Part shown: in pieces, positions 7,073 to 13,824 of the stretch | Numbering within the stretch: position 1 is the first letter of the stretch | How the letters are laid out: each line of letters opens with the position of its first letter | NCBI RefSeq assembly: GCF_009916105.1 | Contig: NZ_JAAAXQ010000029.1 | Span: 1-36,255 of the forward strand | Length of the DNA stretch: 36,255 nt | Direction: 5' to 3' | Origin: Streptomyces sp. GC420 | Lineage (GTDB): Bacteria; Actinomycetota; Actinomycetes; Streptomycetales; Streptomycetaceae | The notes under the pieces: generated by a model | Database searches by the model: none | The model's input: the letters and a program-made list of their open reading frames with translations, nothing else | What the model was told of the DNA's origin: nothing | Translations under genes and position numbers: made by a program

Positions 7073-7092
7073 AGGTAGGAAATCTCCTACCT
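7073..7092 (-). promoter_or_regulatory. Probable ArsR operator
   Basis: A perfect inverted repeat, AGGTAGGA (7073-7080) and TCCTACCT (7085-7092) with spacer AATC, begins 12 bases before the VOC start codon. It is unusually AT-containing for this DNA. Position, size and symmetry fit an ArsR-dimer operator covering the promoter or transcription start. Confidence 0.7.
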
Positions 7093-7541
7093 GTCATGTC
7101 GATCTTCCCGGGCCGCATCCGAGGCGGCGCCGCGAACAGACGCAGCCGCTGCTGGGCCTCGCAATCCGACGGCGCCGAAGCGGTAGATCTGCCCCGCAGC
7201 GTGGGCCCCGCGCACCAAGCCGGCAGCGCGCGGCACCACCAGTTGTGTTGATCGCCACTCAAGATGAGGACGCAGAGCCCCGGATATGCCACTCGCGATG
7301 ACGATGCGGGCTTCGCCGGCTCCGCTGGATTGATCTTCGAGGTGCTGGCCCTCGACGCTGGCAAGCGTCCCGGCCAGGACCGGCTGGGTCGAGCCCGATA
7401 TCGCACCCTTCCCCTGGCAGCAAGCCGACAACGGGTGAGACGGCCTTGAAGCCATCAGCCCCGTCTGCGGTCTGACAGGGTTGAAGCTTGCAGGCACGCA
7501 CAGCTTGATCGGCAACGGCCCTCCCGCCTCAATCGGCGGCA
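7093..7541. other. Anonymous stretch upstream of the isochorismatase remnant
   Basis: About 450 bases with no recognisable gene. Open frames on the minus strand give translations without family character or good start sites. The base composition looks less G/C-rich than neighbouring genes, and the isochorismatase remnant at its right edge lacks its 5' half, so a deletion or insertion joint probably lies here. Confidence 0.4.
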
Positions 7542-7856
7542 ATGCCGGAAGGGCGAGTGGCGGTCGCCCCGCACAAGAACCTCGACGCGTTCGCGACCAC
7601 GGACCTCGACATACAGCTCAAGCGGCGCGGCGTGCAGCACGTGACCGTCGCGGGCATGATCGGGACGATGTGTGTGGAGTCCACAGCCCGCAGCGCCATG
7701 GAACTCGGATACGAGGTCACGCTCGTCAAGGATGCCACGGCTCCCGCGGGCGGTCCCGGCGCGTACGAGGAGATGCTGAGGCGGTACGAACTGATCGCCC
7801 ACCACGTGCTGACCACCGACGAGGTCCTGGCCACGAACCCCTTCTCCGCGCGGTAG
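7542..7856 (+). pseudogene. 5'-truncated isochorismatase-family hydrolase
   Basis: The 104 codons match the C-terminal half of a second isochorismatase-type hydrolase: VAPHKNLDAFATTDLDIQL, VTVAGMIGTMCVESTARSAM with the nucleophilic Cys, and YEVTLVKDATAPAGGPGAYE. The N-terminal strand with the catalytic Asp, normally about 80-100 residues earlier, is absent, and the preceding DNA does not encode it in any frame. The ATG at 7542 is therefore only the first available start, and any product would lack the triad Asp. It differs in sequence type from the hydrolase at 2840 (CVESTA versus CVVLPA), so the two are not halves of one gene. Confidence 0.75.
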
Positions 7857-7866
7857 GCGGCGCGGA

Positions 7867-7902
7867 GGCCCGGCCGGGGCGCAGCTGCGCCCCGGCCGGG
7901 CC
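7867..7902. terminator. 36-bp perfect palindrome between convergent genes
   Basis: A perfect palindrome of 36 bases centred on CAGCTG at 7882-7887, with GC-rich arms starting GGCCCGGCCGGGGCG. It sits between the convergent isochorismatase remnant and TetR gene, so it probably terminates from both sides. Confidence 0.75.
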
Positions 7903-7927
7903 GACGGCGATCACGCCGGCCCCTGCG

Positions 7928-8569
7928 TCAGCCGTCGTTCGGGACGGCGGGGCGCCGGTACACGCCGTACCAGTAACCGAGCGCCAGCTCGCGGGCGACG
8001 AGAGCGTCGTCGGCCCCGTCGCTGTTCGCCACCTGCTGAGCGATGACCTGGCCCCCGCCCTGAACGATCGCCTTGGCCGCCAGCCGGGCGTCGATGTCCG
8101 CCGGCGTACGGCTGTCCCGCTGCTCCTCCTCGATGACCTTCACCAGATTGTCGATGAATCGCTCCTGGTCGGCAGTCCACGCCTCCCGCACCATCGGGTC
8201 GTACGCGGCCACCTCGTTGATCGCGGACAGCAGGGCCGCGTGCTCGCGGTAGTGCCGGAGGATCCGCTCGTAGGTCCGTGCCAGTCCGTCCACCCCGCCG
8301 TCCGGAGCGCAGGGGCGCCAGGCCGCCGCGATCGCGAAGCTCTCCGTCTTGAGGGAGCCGCTCAGCCGCAGGAGGACGTCGACCTTGTCACGGAAGTACA
8401 GGTAGAAGGTGGAACGCGAGATTCCCGCGGCGTGCGCCATCTGCTCCACGCTCAGCTCGGTGTAGGTCACACCGGAGCGCAGAAGCTCCTCGATCACGGA
8501 AAGTATCCGCTTCTCGAGTGCGGCCCGCCGGTCGGCCGCGGTGGAGCGTCGTCGAGTGGTCGAAGCCAT
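7928..8569 (-). CDS. TetR-family transcriptional regulator
   Basis: A 213-residue regulator. After a basic start (MASTTRRRSTAADRRAALE), the N-terminal HTH domain occupies about residues 20-65, with the recognition segment AHAAGISRSTFYLYFRDKVDVLL. The remaining helices form the ligand and dimerisation domain (YERILRHYREHAALLSAINEVAAYDPMVREAW). This C-terminal pattern is common in mycobacterial and streptomycete TetRs of unknown ligand. The start at 8569 is the only one that retains the whole HTH. No intact divergent or co-directional target gene is adjacent: the isochorismatase remnant converges on it. Its original target may have been lost or lies elsewhere. Confidence 0.9.
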   Translation of the reverse strand: MASTTRRRSTAADRRAALEKRILSVIEELLRSGVTYTELSVEQMAHAAGISRSTFYLYFRDKVDVLLRLSGSLKTESFAIAAAWRPCAPDGGVDGLARTYERILRHYREHAALLSAINEVAAYDPMVREAWTADQERFIDNLVKVIEEEQRDSRTPADIDARLAAKAIVQGGGQVIAQQVANSDGADDALVARELALGYWYGVYRRPAVPNDG

Positions 8570-8745
8570 GCGGCCATCCTAGGGAACCGGCGGGAGCGCC
8601 TCGAAGCAGGTCATGGACGAGGCCGTGCAGCGCTGTACGCGAGCCGAGCACGAGCCGCCGCCGGGCGGCGGGGAGGGTTCGGGCCCTCAGGGTGACCCGC
8701 CCGTCGACGCCCAGGGTTACTCGCCGTTGACCTCGAGCCCGACGG

Positions 8746-8771
8746 CCGGAAGCCATTGGCCGGGCTTCCGG
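8746..8771 (-). terminator. Terminator of the flavoprotein gene
   Basis: Perfect 9-bp arms CCGGAAGCC (8746-8754) and GGCTTCCGG (8763-8771) with an eight-base loop lie 20 bases beyond the stop of the RclA-like oxidoreductase. Confidence 0.65.
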
Positions 8772-8790
8772 GAAGGTCCGCGCCGTCTGC

Positions 8791-10167
8791 TCACCCGGCG
8801 CTCAGCGTGGCGAAGAGCATGTTGAGCCCCTCCCCCATAGTGGGGTGAGTGATGATCATGTCCCGCAGCGCCGTGCAGGGCAGGCCGGCAAGCATGGCGG
8901 TCTGCACGACGGTGATGACTTCCCCGGCTTCCGGCCCGAGGAGCGAGGCGCCGAGGATCTTGTGGCTGTCGGCATCGACGACCGCCTTCCACAGACCCGC
9001 GGTCTCCCGCATGGTCCTCGCGCGGGGAATGGCCGCCACGGGCAGGCGCGCGATCAGCACGTCGTGCCCCGCACGGCGGGCTTCTTCCTCTCCGAGCCCC
9101 ACGCGGGCCAGGTCGACACCGAGGAATGTGGTGTGCGGGATCAGGCGCCCTTTCGTGGACCGCGTGCCGCCCGCCAGGTTGGCCTTGAGGATCCTGTAGT
9201 CGTCCAGAGAGGCGTGGGTGAACTGAGGGCTGCCGGCCACGTCCCCTGCGGCCCAGGTGTGCTCCGCCGTCGTCGCCAGGTACTCGTCGACGGCGATGAA
9301 TCCGCTGTCGGTGAGGGCGACCCGGGCACGTTCCAGGTCGAGTTCTTCGGTGACGGGCTGCCTTCCGGCGGCGACCAGGACGTCGTCGCCGCTCACCTCA
9401 CTGCCGTCGTCCAGCGACACGGTCACCGCTCCGGCGCTGTCGCGGACGACTCTGGTCACCCCGCGGCCGAGGAGGACATTGACGCCGTTGTCGGCCAGGA
9501 GGGCCGCTGCCGCGGCCGCGATGTCGGGGTCCTCCTGGGGCAGGAGTGCGCGGTTGCGGGCCACGACGGTGACCCGGCTTCCGAACGCGGCGAACATGTC
9601 GGCGAACTCCAGGCCGATCGGCCCGGCACCGATCACGATCAGACGACCGGGAATCCGCTCCAGACGCAGCAGGCTCTCACTGGTGAGCGGCCCTGCCGCG
9701 GAGAGCCCCGGTATGCCGGGGATCCGCGGCCGGGTTCCCGTGTTGATGACTGTCCGGGCCCCCCGCAGAACGCGGCTGCCCCCGTCCCGCAGGGCGACCT
9801 CCACCGTACGCTCGGCGACGAATCTCGCCTGCCCCAGCACCAGATCCATACCGGAGTCGAGGAACTGCTTGTGGTTGATGGCGATCATGCCGTCGACCAC
9901 CTCGGCCTTGTGCTCCCGCAGGCGTTCCACGTCGGTTCCGGTGTCGCCGACGACCAGCCCCAGTTCCCGGCCACGCGCCAGGGTCCGGCGGGCCCGGGCG
10001 CTGGTCACCAGGGCCTTGGTCGGGATGCAGGCGACATTGACGCAGGTGCCGCCGATCAGCCCCCTCTCCACCATGGCCACACGCTGTCCCGCTCGGGCCC
10101 GGTCCATGGCGAGTGTCTTGCCGGCCTTGCCGCCGCCCACGACCAGAAGGTCGAACTCCTCCACCAT
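8791..10167 (-). CDS. RclA/mercuric reductase-like FAD-dependent disulfide oxidoreductase
   Basis: A 458-residue class I pyridine nucleotide-disulfide oxidoreductase. The FAD Rossmann motif VVGGGKAGKTLA is at 9-20, the redox disulfide GGTCVNVACIPTK at 39-51 (Cys42, Cys47), the NAD(P)H motif VIGAGPIGLEFADMFAAFG is mid-protein, the second FAD motif TWAAGDVAG follows, and the dimerisation domain ends with HPTMGEGLNMLF carrying the catalytic His441-Glu446 pair. The GKAGKTLA signature is typical of RclA, a flavoprotein of hypochlorite and copper stress; MerA is less likely because no N-terminal HMA domain or C-terminal Cys pair exists. ATG 10167 has GAGAGGTG five bases upstream. A TetR gene lies upstream on the same strand. 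Confidence 0.9.
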   Translation of the reverse strand: MVEEFDLLVVGGGKAGKTLAMDRARAGQRVAMVERGLIGGTCVNVACIPTKALVTSARARRTLARGRELGLVVGDTGTDVERLREHKAEVVDGMIAINHKQFLDSGMDLVLGQARFVAERTVEVALRDGGSRVLRGARTVINTGTRPRIPGIPGLSAAGPLTSESLLRLERIPGRLIVIGAGPIGLEFADMFAAFGSRVTVVARNRALLPQEDPDIAAAAAALLADNGVNVLLGRGVTRVVRDSAGAVTVSLDDGSEVSGDDVLVAAGRQPVTEELDLERARVALTDSGFIAVDEYLATTAEHTWAAGDVAGSPQFTHASLDDYRILKANLAGGTRSTKGRLIPHTTFLGVDLARVGLGEEEARRAGHDVLIARLPVAAIPRARTMRETAGLWKAVVDADSHKILGASLLGPEAGEVITVVQTAMLAGLPCTALRDMIITHPTMGEGLNMLFATLSAG

Positions 10168-10245
10168 CGGCACCTCTCGTCCGCGGCTCCGTGCCGACTC
10201 GGCAGTCCGTTGGGCCTGTCCAGCCAGGGGCAAGCGCCGCATGGA

Positions 10246-10275
10246 ACCATACGACTGACCGGACATGGTGTCCAA
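10246..10275 (-). promoter_or_regulatory. Candidate promoter of the RclA-like gene
   Basis: On the minus strand TTGGAC (10275-10270) and TATGGT (10251-10246) are 18 bases apart, about 80 bases before the start codon. The small dyad GGACA-CCA-TGTCC overlaps the -35, a possible operator. The gene could thus be expressed independently of the TetR gene upstream. Confidence 0.5.
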
Positions 10276-10316
10276 CGCCTTGACCAAATCACAGCGACGG
10301 CGCAGGGCTGCGCACC

Positions 10317-10889
10317 TCACCGCAGAAGCACGCCGAAGACGATCGTGAAGAACGCCTCGAACGCCCGGGCCGACCGGTCGGCCCGGGCGGAGATCAGCGC
10401 CCCTTCCCACGCACTCAGCACGAAGCGCGCCAGGGTCGAGGAGTCCACCGTCTTCGCCACGTCACCCGCCTGCTGAGCCTCGGCGATGGCGAAGGCAAGG
10501 GCGTCCATCCACTCCTCGAAGCTCTTTCGCGCGGTTTCGCGCACCGCCTCGCTGTGGTCGGCGACCTCGACGGCCAGATCGCCGACCAGACAACCGCGGG
10601 TGAAGTCCGCGCCGATGCTCTCGTCCCGCAGGAACTCGAAGTGCTGACGCAGCCGGGCCAGCGGCGCCACGGACGTGTCACGCAGCCCGTCCAGCCGGCG
10701 GCCCGCGCCGTACCGGTCCAAGGCAACGACAGCCAGGGCCTCTTTGCTCTCGAAGTGGTTGTAGAAGGACCCCTTCGGAGCCCCCGCGGCATCGGTGATG
10801 TCCTTCACGCCGGTTGCCGCGTACCCGTGGGCGTGGAACTGCTGAACCGCCGCGGCGACGAGGTTCTCACGCAGACTGGCTCTGGCCAT
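10317..10889 (-). CDS. TetR/AcrR-family regulator
   Basis: A 190-residue regulator with the HTH at about residues 8-52 (LVAAAVQQFHAHGYAATGVKDITDAAGAPKGSFYNHFESKEALAVVAL). The C-terminal domain, with the motif GCLVGDLAVEVADHSEAVRE, is the type found in NemR/AcuR-like repressors that sense electrophiles or acrylate-type compounds. It lies between a divergent conserved gene of unknown function (11144) and the co-directional RclA-like flavoprotein, and both are candidate targets. The intergenic region to 11144 carries a shared motif at both promoters, which supports control of itself and the divergent gene. The start ATG 10889 follows GAGGAGA by seven bases. Confidence 0.9.
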   Translation of the reverse strand: MARASLRENLVAAAVQQFHAHGYAATGVKDITDAAGAPKGSFYNHFESKEALAVVALDRYGAGRRLDGLRDTSVAPLARLRQHFEFLRDESIGADFTRGCLVGDLAVEVADHSEAVRETARKSFEEWMDALAFAIAEAQQAGDVAKTVDSSTLARFVLSAWEGALISARADRSARAFEAFFTIVFGVLLR

Positions 10890-10923
10890 TTCGAGGTCTC
10901 CTCACATGACAGGTGAGCGATCA

Positions 10924-10951
10924 TCCTACGCCACCAAGACGAGCGGTCACC
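10924..10951 (-). promoter_or_regulatory. Candidate tetR promoter with operator-like motif
   Basis: On the minus strand GTGACC (10951-10946) and TAGGAT (10929-10924) are 16 bases apart. The plus-strand sequence AAGACGAGCGGTCA (10937-10950) overlaps this promoter and is almost identical to AAGACGACCGGTCA at 11071-11084 in the divergent promoter. Confidence 0.45.
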
Positions 10952-11059
10952 TTCATAGTAGCCGGTGGCACCCCGCCGCACCCACCCGCGGAACCGGCAA
11001 CCAACCAGGTATACCGCGCTATGAGGCAGACGATCCGGCACGACAGGGAGCACGCCCGC

Positions 11060-11088
11060 TTGCCCAGCTTAAGACGACCGGTCATTAT
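11060..11088 (+). promoter_or_regulatory. Candidate promoter of the 11144 gene with operator
   Basis: TTGCCC (11060-11065) and CATTAT (11083-11088) are spaced exactly 17 bases. The palindrome GACCGGTC (11076-11083), within AAGACGACCGGTCA, lies between them, where a bound TetR-type repressor would block RNA polymerase. Confidence 0.55.
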
Positions 11089-11143
11089 GGAGCGAGGGAT
11101 CGGTTCGCCGAGACAACGTGTACGACCCGAGAGGACCTTTGCC

Positions 11144-11863
11144 ATGAGCGATCTCATGACCCACGTGATCAGTGCGCACGGCGGCCTTGACCGCTACGCC
11201 CAGTACGACTCGGTCACCGCCCACTTCCGCTCGGGAGGGGCCCTGTGGACGCTGAAGGGCCGGGACGGCATCTTCGACCGGGCTGCCGTGCGAGTCGGCC
11301 TTCGCAGACAGCACGCGAGTCACTACCCTTTCACCGCACCGGGCCTCCACACCTCCTTCACAGCCCGGCGCGTGGCCGTGGAGACCGACGGCGGCGAGGT
11401 GCGGACCGAACGCCTCGACCCCCGGGCCGCGTTCGAAGGCCACACTCTGGAAACCCCGTGGGACGACCTGCACGTCGCCTACTTCGCCGGGTATGCGATG
11501 TGGACGTACCTGACGTCCCCCTTCACCTTCGCCTCTCCCGGCTTCCGGACCGAGGAACTGGCTCCCGTCGTCGAGGACGGACAGACCTGGAGCCGGCTGA
11601 AGGTCACGTTCCCCGAGGACATCGCCACGCACAGCCGGGAGCAGATCTTCTACTTCGACCGGGAAGGGCTGCTCCGGAGGCACGACTACACCGCAGAGGT
11701 CCTGGGCGCCGGGCCGGCGGCGCACTACAGCTTCGGTCACAAGCGGTTCGGCGGGATCGTGGTGCCCACCAGGCGACGCGTGTACCCACTGGGGGATGAC
11801 GGGGTGGTGCGGCGCGACATCGAGCTCGTCACCATAGACGTCGAGGGCGTCGAGTTCGACTGA
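11144..11863 (+). CDS. Conserved protein of unknown function
   Basis: A 239-residue soluble protein without signal peptide or membrane segment. It looks like a member of a conserved bacterial hypothetical family: it starts MTHVISAHGGLDRY, has the block ETPWDDLHVAYFAGYAMWTYLTSPF near the middle, then WSRLKVTFPEDIATHSREQIFYFDREGLLRRHDY and VVPTRRRVYPLGDDG. The alternating strands suggest a beta-rich, lipocalin- or LolA-like barrel, which is inference. No catalytic motif is evident. ATG 11144 is chosen because GAGAGGA lies ten bases upstream. It is divergent from a TetR gene and its promoter overlaps an operator-like palindrome, so it is probably TetR-repressed and induced by a small molecule. 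Confidence 0.85.
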   Translation: MSDLMTHVISAHGGLDRYAQYDSVTAHFRSGGALWTLKGRDGIFDRAAVRVGLRRQHASHYPFTAPGLHTSFTARRVAVETDGGEVRTERLDPRAAFEGHTLETPWDDLHVAYFAGYAMWTYLTSPFTFASPGFRTEELAPVVEDGQTWSRLKVTFPEDIATHSREQIFYFDREGLLRRHDYTAEVLGAGPAAHYSFGHKRFGGIVVPTRRRVYPLGDDGVVRRDIELVTIDVEGVEFD

Positions 11864-11905
11864 CACCGTCGGTCGAGGAGTTCGGCCGCCGCCCAGGGAG
11901 CGAAA

Positions 11906-11949
11906 CGGTGCTCGGCCCCCTCGACCGCGGTCGAGGGGGCCGAGCACCG
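11906..11949. terminator. 44-bp perfect palindrome between convergent genes
   Basis: A fully self-complementary 44-base sequence, beginning CGGTGCTCGGCCCCC and centred on CCGCGG, lies between the convergent 11144 gene and the MDR gene. It is positioned as a bidirectional terminator. No T-run is present on either side. Confidence 0.8.
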
Positions 11950-11979
11950 GGCGGGTCCGACGCGCCGCCTCCCTGCCGC

Positions 11980-12966
11980 TCACTGCTCGACGTCGACGAC
12001 GACCTTCCCCGAGGCCGTGCCGTTCTCCACGGCGGCATGCGCTTCGGCCACCGTCTCCAACCGGTAGCGCCGCGCGTCGAGCAGGGGGCGGAGCCTGCCG
12101 CTGTCGGCGAGCGCGGCGGCCTCCCGGAGGATCTGGCCGTGATGCTCGCGCCCGGTTCCCGTCAGCATCGGCAGCAGGGTGAACACGCCCGAGTAGGTGG
12201 CGCCGTGGAACGACAGCGGCGCGAGGCTGTGCGTGCCCCACCCGAGGGCACTGACCACGTGCCCGGTGTGGTTGCGCACGGCTTCGAAGGAGGCGTCCAG
12301 CACCGGCCCGCCGACGGTGTCGAACACCACGTCGAAGCCCGCGCCGCCGGTGTGCTCGGCCACGTACTTGTCCACGGACGTCGTGGTGTAGTCGATCGGT
12401 GTCGCACCGAGGCTCCGCACGACCGGCGCCTTGGGTGCCGACGCGGTCGCGTAGACCTCGGCGCCGCGGGCTGCCGCGATCTGGACGGCGACACTGCCCA
12501 CCCCGCCCGCGCCGCCGTGCACCAGGACGCGCTGGCCGGCGCGCACGCCGGCGCGGTCGACCAGCCCCTCCCACGCCGTGATCACCGCCAGGGGCAGCGC
12601 CGCCGCCTCCCGCATCCCGAGGGAGACCGGCTTGGGTGCGAGCAGGCGGGCGTCGACCGCGGCGTACTGCGCCAGCGATCCCTGCAGATCGCCCACTCCG
12701 CCGATCAGTCCGTAGACCTCGTCGCCCGGCCGGAAGCCGGTCGCCTCCGGCCCTGCTTCCACGACCACGCCCGCCATGTCCAGGCCCAGAACCGCCGGGA
12801 GTCGGCTGCGCGCGTGAGCCGCCCGCCCCGCCCGGATCTTGGTGTCGAGCGGATTGACGCCGCTCGCGTGAATCCGGACCAGCACCTGCCCCTTCCTCGG
12901 CTCGGGCCGCGGCACCTCGCGCAGCTCCAGGGGGCCACCGAACTCTTCCAGCACGACGGCACGCAT
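11980..12966 (-). CDS. NADP-dependent quinone oxidoreductase-like MDR alcohol dehydrogenase
   Basis: A 328-residue medium-chain dehydrogenase/reductase of the zinc-independent quinone-reductase (zeta-crystallin) type. The GroES-like N-terminus has VLVRIHASGVNPLDTKIRAG and LPAVLGLDMAGVVVEAG; the Rossmann domain has LVHGGAGGVGSVAVQIAAARG near 150-170, and FDTVGG follows. The structural and catalytic zinc cysteines of classical alcohol dehydrogenases are absent. Such enzymes reduce quinones or alpha,beta-unsaturated carbonyls with NADPH. It is divergent from a TetR gene at 13099; two ACTAGT-centred sites between them indicate that this TetR represses both. The C-terminus VVVDVEQ is the usual family end. 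Confidence 0.93.
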   Translation of the reverse strand: MRAVVLEEFGGPLELREVPRPEPRKGQVLVRIHASGVNPLDTKIRAGRAAHARSRLPAVLGLDMAGVVVEAGPEATGFRPGDEVYGLIGGVGDLQGSLAQYAAVDARLLAPKPVSLGMREAAALPLAVITAWEGLVDRAGVRAGQRVLVHGGAGGVGSVAVQIAAARGAEVYATASAPKAPVVRSLGATPIDYTTTSVDKYVAEHTGGAGFDVVFDTVGGPVLDASFEAVRNHTGHVVSALGWGTHSLAPLSFHGATYSGVFTLLPMLTGTGREHHGQILREAAALADSGRLRPLLDARRYRLETVAEAHAAVENGTASGKVVVDVEQ

Positions 12967-13026
12967 GGCGTGCCTCCCTTCCTCGAGTACACCGGCACGG
13001 CAATGGCCTGCCGACCCGCTTAATCA

Positions 13027-13037
13027 GACAGACTAGT
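13027..13037 (-). promoter_or_regulatory. TetR operator half of the MDR promoter
   Basis: GACAGACTAGT reads on the minus strand as ACTAGTCTGTC, identical to the core of the site before the TetR gene. It contains TAGTCT (13035-13030), a plausible -10 for the MDR gene about 60 bases upstream of its start, so a bound repressor would cover the promoter. Confidence 0.6.
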
Positions 13038-13062
13038 ACGTTCGATTAAGGGAGGCAATCGA

Positions 13063-13094
13063 TGACTGCCACCAACAGGACGGACTAGTCTGTC
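13063..13094 (+). promoter_or_regulatory. tetR promoter and operator, probably leaderless
   Basis: The 16-bp dyad GACGGACTAGTCTGTC (13079-13094) is symmetric at all but one pair. It contains TAGTCT (13087-13092) as -10, with TGACTG (13063-13068) 18 bases upstream as -35. The start codon follows the -10 by only six bases, so the transcript probably begins at or beside the ATG. Confidence 0.65.
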
Positions 13095-13098
13095 TTAC

Positions 13099-13692
13099 AT
13101 GGCGACTCGGGTACGAAAGACGAACACGGAGCAGAAGATCCTGGACACCGCGGCCGGGCTGTTCCACCGGTACGGACTGCGCGGCGTGGGCGTTGACCAG
13201 GTCATCGCGGAATCCGGCGTGGCCAAGTCCACCCTCTACGCCCACTTCCGCACCAAGGACGACTTGATCGCGGAATACCTGCGCCGCACGGACGACTCCT
13301 GGATGGACCGGCTGCGGGCCGCGGCCGAGGCAGCCGGAACCTCTCCCGCCGAGCAGATCGCCGGGTTGTTCGACGCCCTCCTCTCCTCCTTCGACCGCCA
13401 CGGCTTCTTCGGCTGCCCCTTCATCAGCGCGGCGGTCGAGGCCGAACCCGGCAGCCGGGCACACGCGGCCGCCACCGCGCACACCCGCCGGCGACAGGAG
13501 TGGCTGACCGGGCTGAGCCGCGAGGCGGGGGCCGAGGACCCCGCGGCACTCGCCGGCCATCTGGGACTGCTGATCGACGGCGCACTGGCCTCCGGCCGGC
13601 TCCTCCAGGACCGCACCGTGGTGGACGCCGCCAAGGCGGCGGCGAGCGACGCCGTCCGCTCTCACCTCACGCCGGCGCCTTCCCGGGGCTGA
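13099..13692 (+). CDS. TetR-family regulator of the divergent MDR gene
   Basis: A 197-residue regulator with the HTH at about residues 12-55 (KILDTAAGLFHRYGLRGVGVDQVIAESGVAKSTLYAHFRTKDDLI). The C-terminal domain includes FDRHGFFGCPFISAAVE and HTRRRQEWL, which resembles TetR groups that accompany oxidoreductases and transporters and contain a conserved Cys that may sense electrophiles or quinones (inference). The ATG at 13099 abuts its own operator, with no room for a ribosome binding site, consistent with leaderless translation. It is divergent from the quinone-oxidoreductase-like gene, the probable target. A long hairpin follows its stop. Confidence 0.92.
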   Translation: MATRVRKTNTEQKILDTAAGLFHRYGLRGVGVDQVIAESGVAKSTLYAHFRTKDDLIAEYLRRTDDSWMDRLRAAAEAAGTSPAEQIAGLFDALLSSFDRHGFFGCPFISAAVEAEPGSRAHAAATAHTRRRQEWLTGLSREAGAEDPAALAGHLGLLIDGALASGRLLQDRTVVDAAKAAASDAVRSHLTPAPSRG

Positions 13693-13741
13693 TCCCGGCC
13701 GCCGGCCCGGGTACGTCGGAGAGGACGGCTTGTTCACAGCA

Positions 13742-13779
13742 CTCACCCGCGTCACGCTGCCCAGCGTGACGCGGGTGAG
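13742..13779. terminator. Hairpin between convergent tetR and 13825 genes
   Basis: Perfect 18-bp arms, CTCACCCGCGTCACGCTG (13742-13759) and its complement (13762-13779), are separated by only two bases. It lies between convergent genes and can stop transcription from both sides. Confidence 0.75.
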
Positions 13780-13786
13780 GTGTTCT

Positions 13787-13819
13787 GGTGCCGTTCCGTG
13801 GTGCCGTTCCGTGGTGCCG
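13787..13819. repeat. 13-bp tandem repeat
   Basis: GGTGCCGTTCCGT is repeated 2.5 times without mismatch (13787-13799, 13800-13812, then GGTGCCG) immediately after the hairpin and just before the end of the next gene. A slippage product is the simplest reading. Confidence 0.8.
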
Positions 13820-13824
13820 GAGCA

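Noticed and set aside
8845..10476. 543-residue plus-strand frame opposite the flavoprotein
   Set aside because: It is the antisense of a well-defined FAD oxidoreductase and shows no domain of its own.
11069..13003. 644-residue minus-strand frame
   Set aside because: It overlaps the MDR gene in another frame and the antisense of the 11144 gene, and its composition is Gly/Arg-rich noise.
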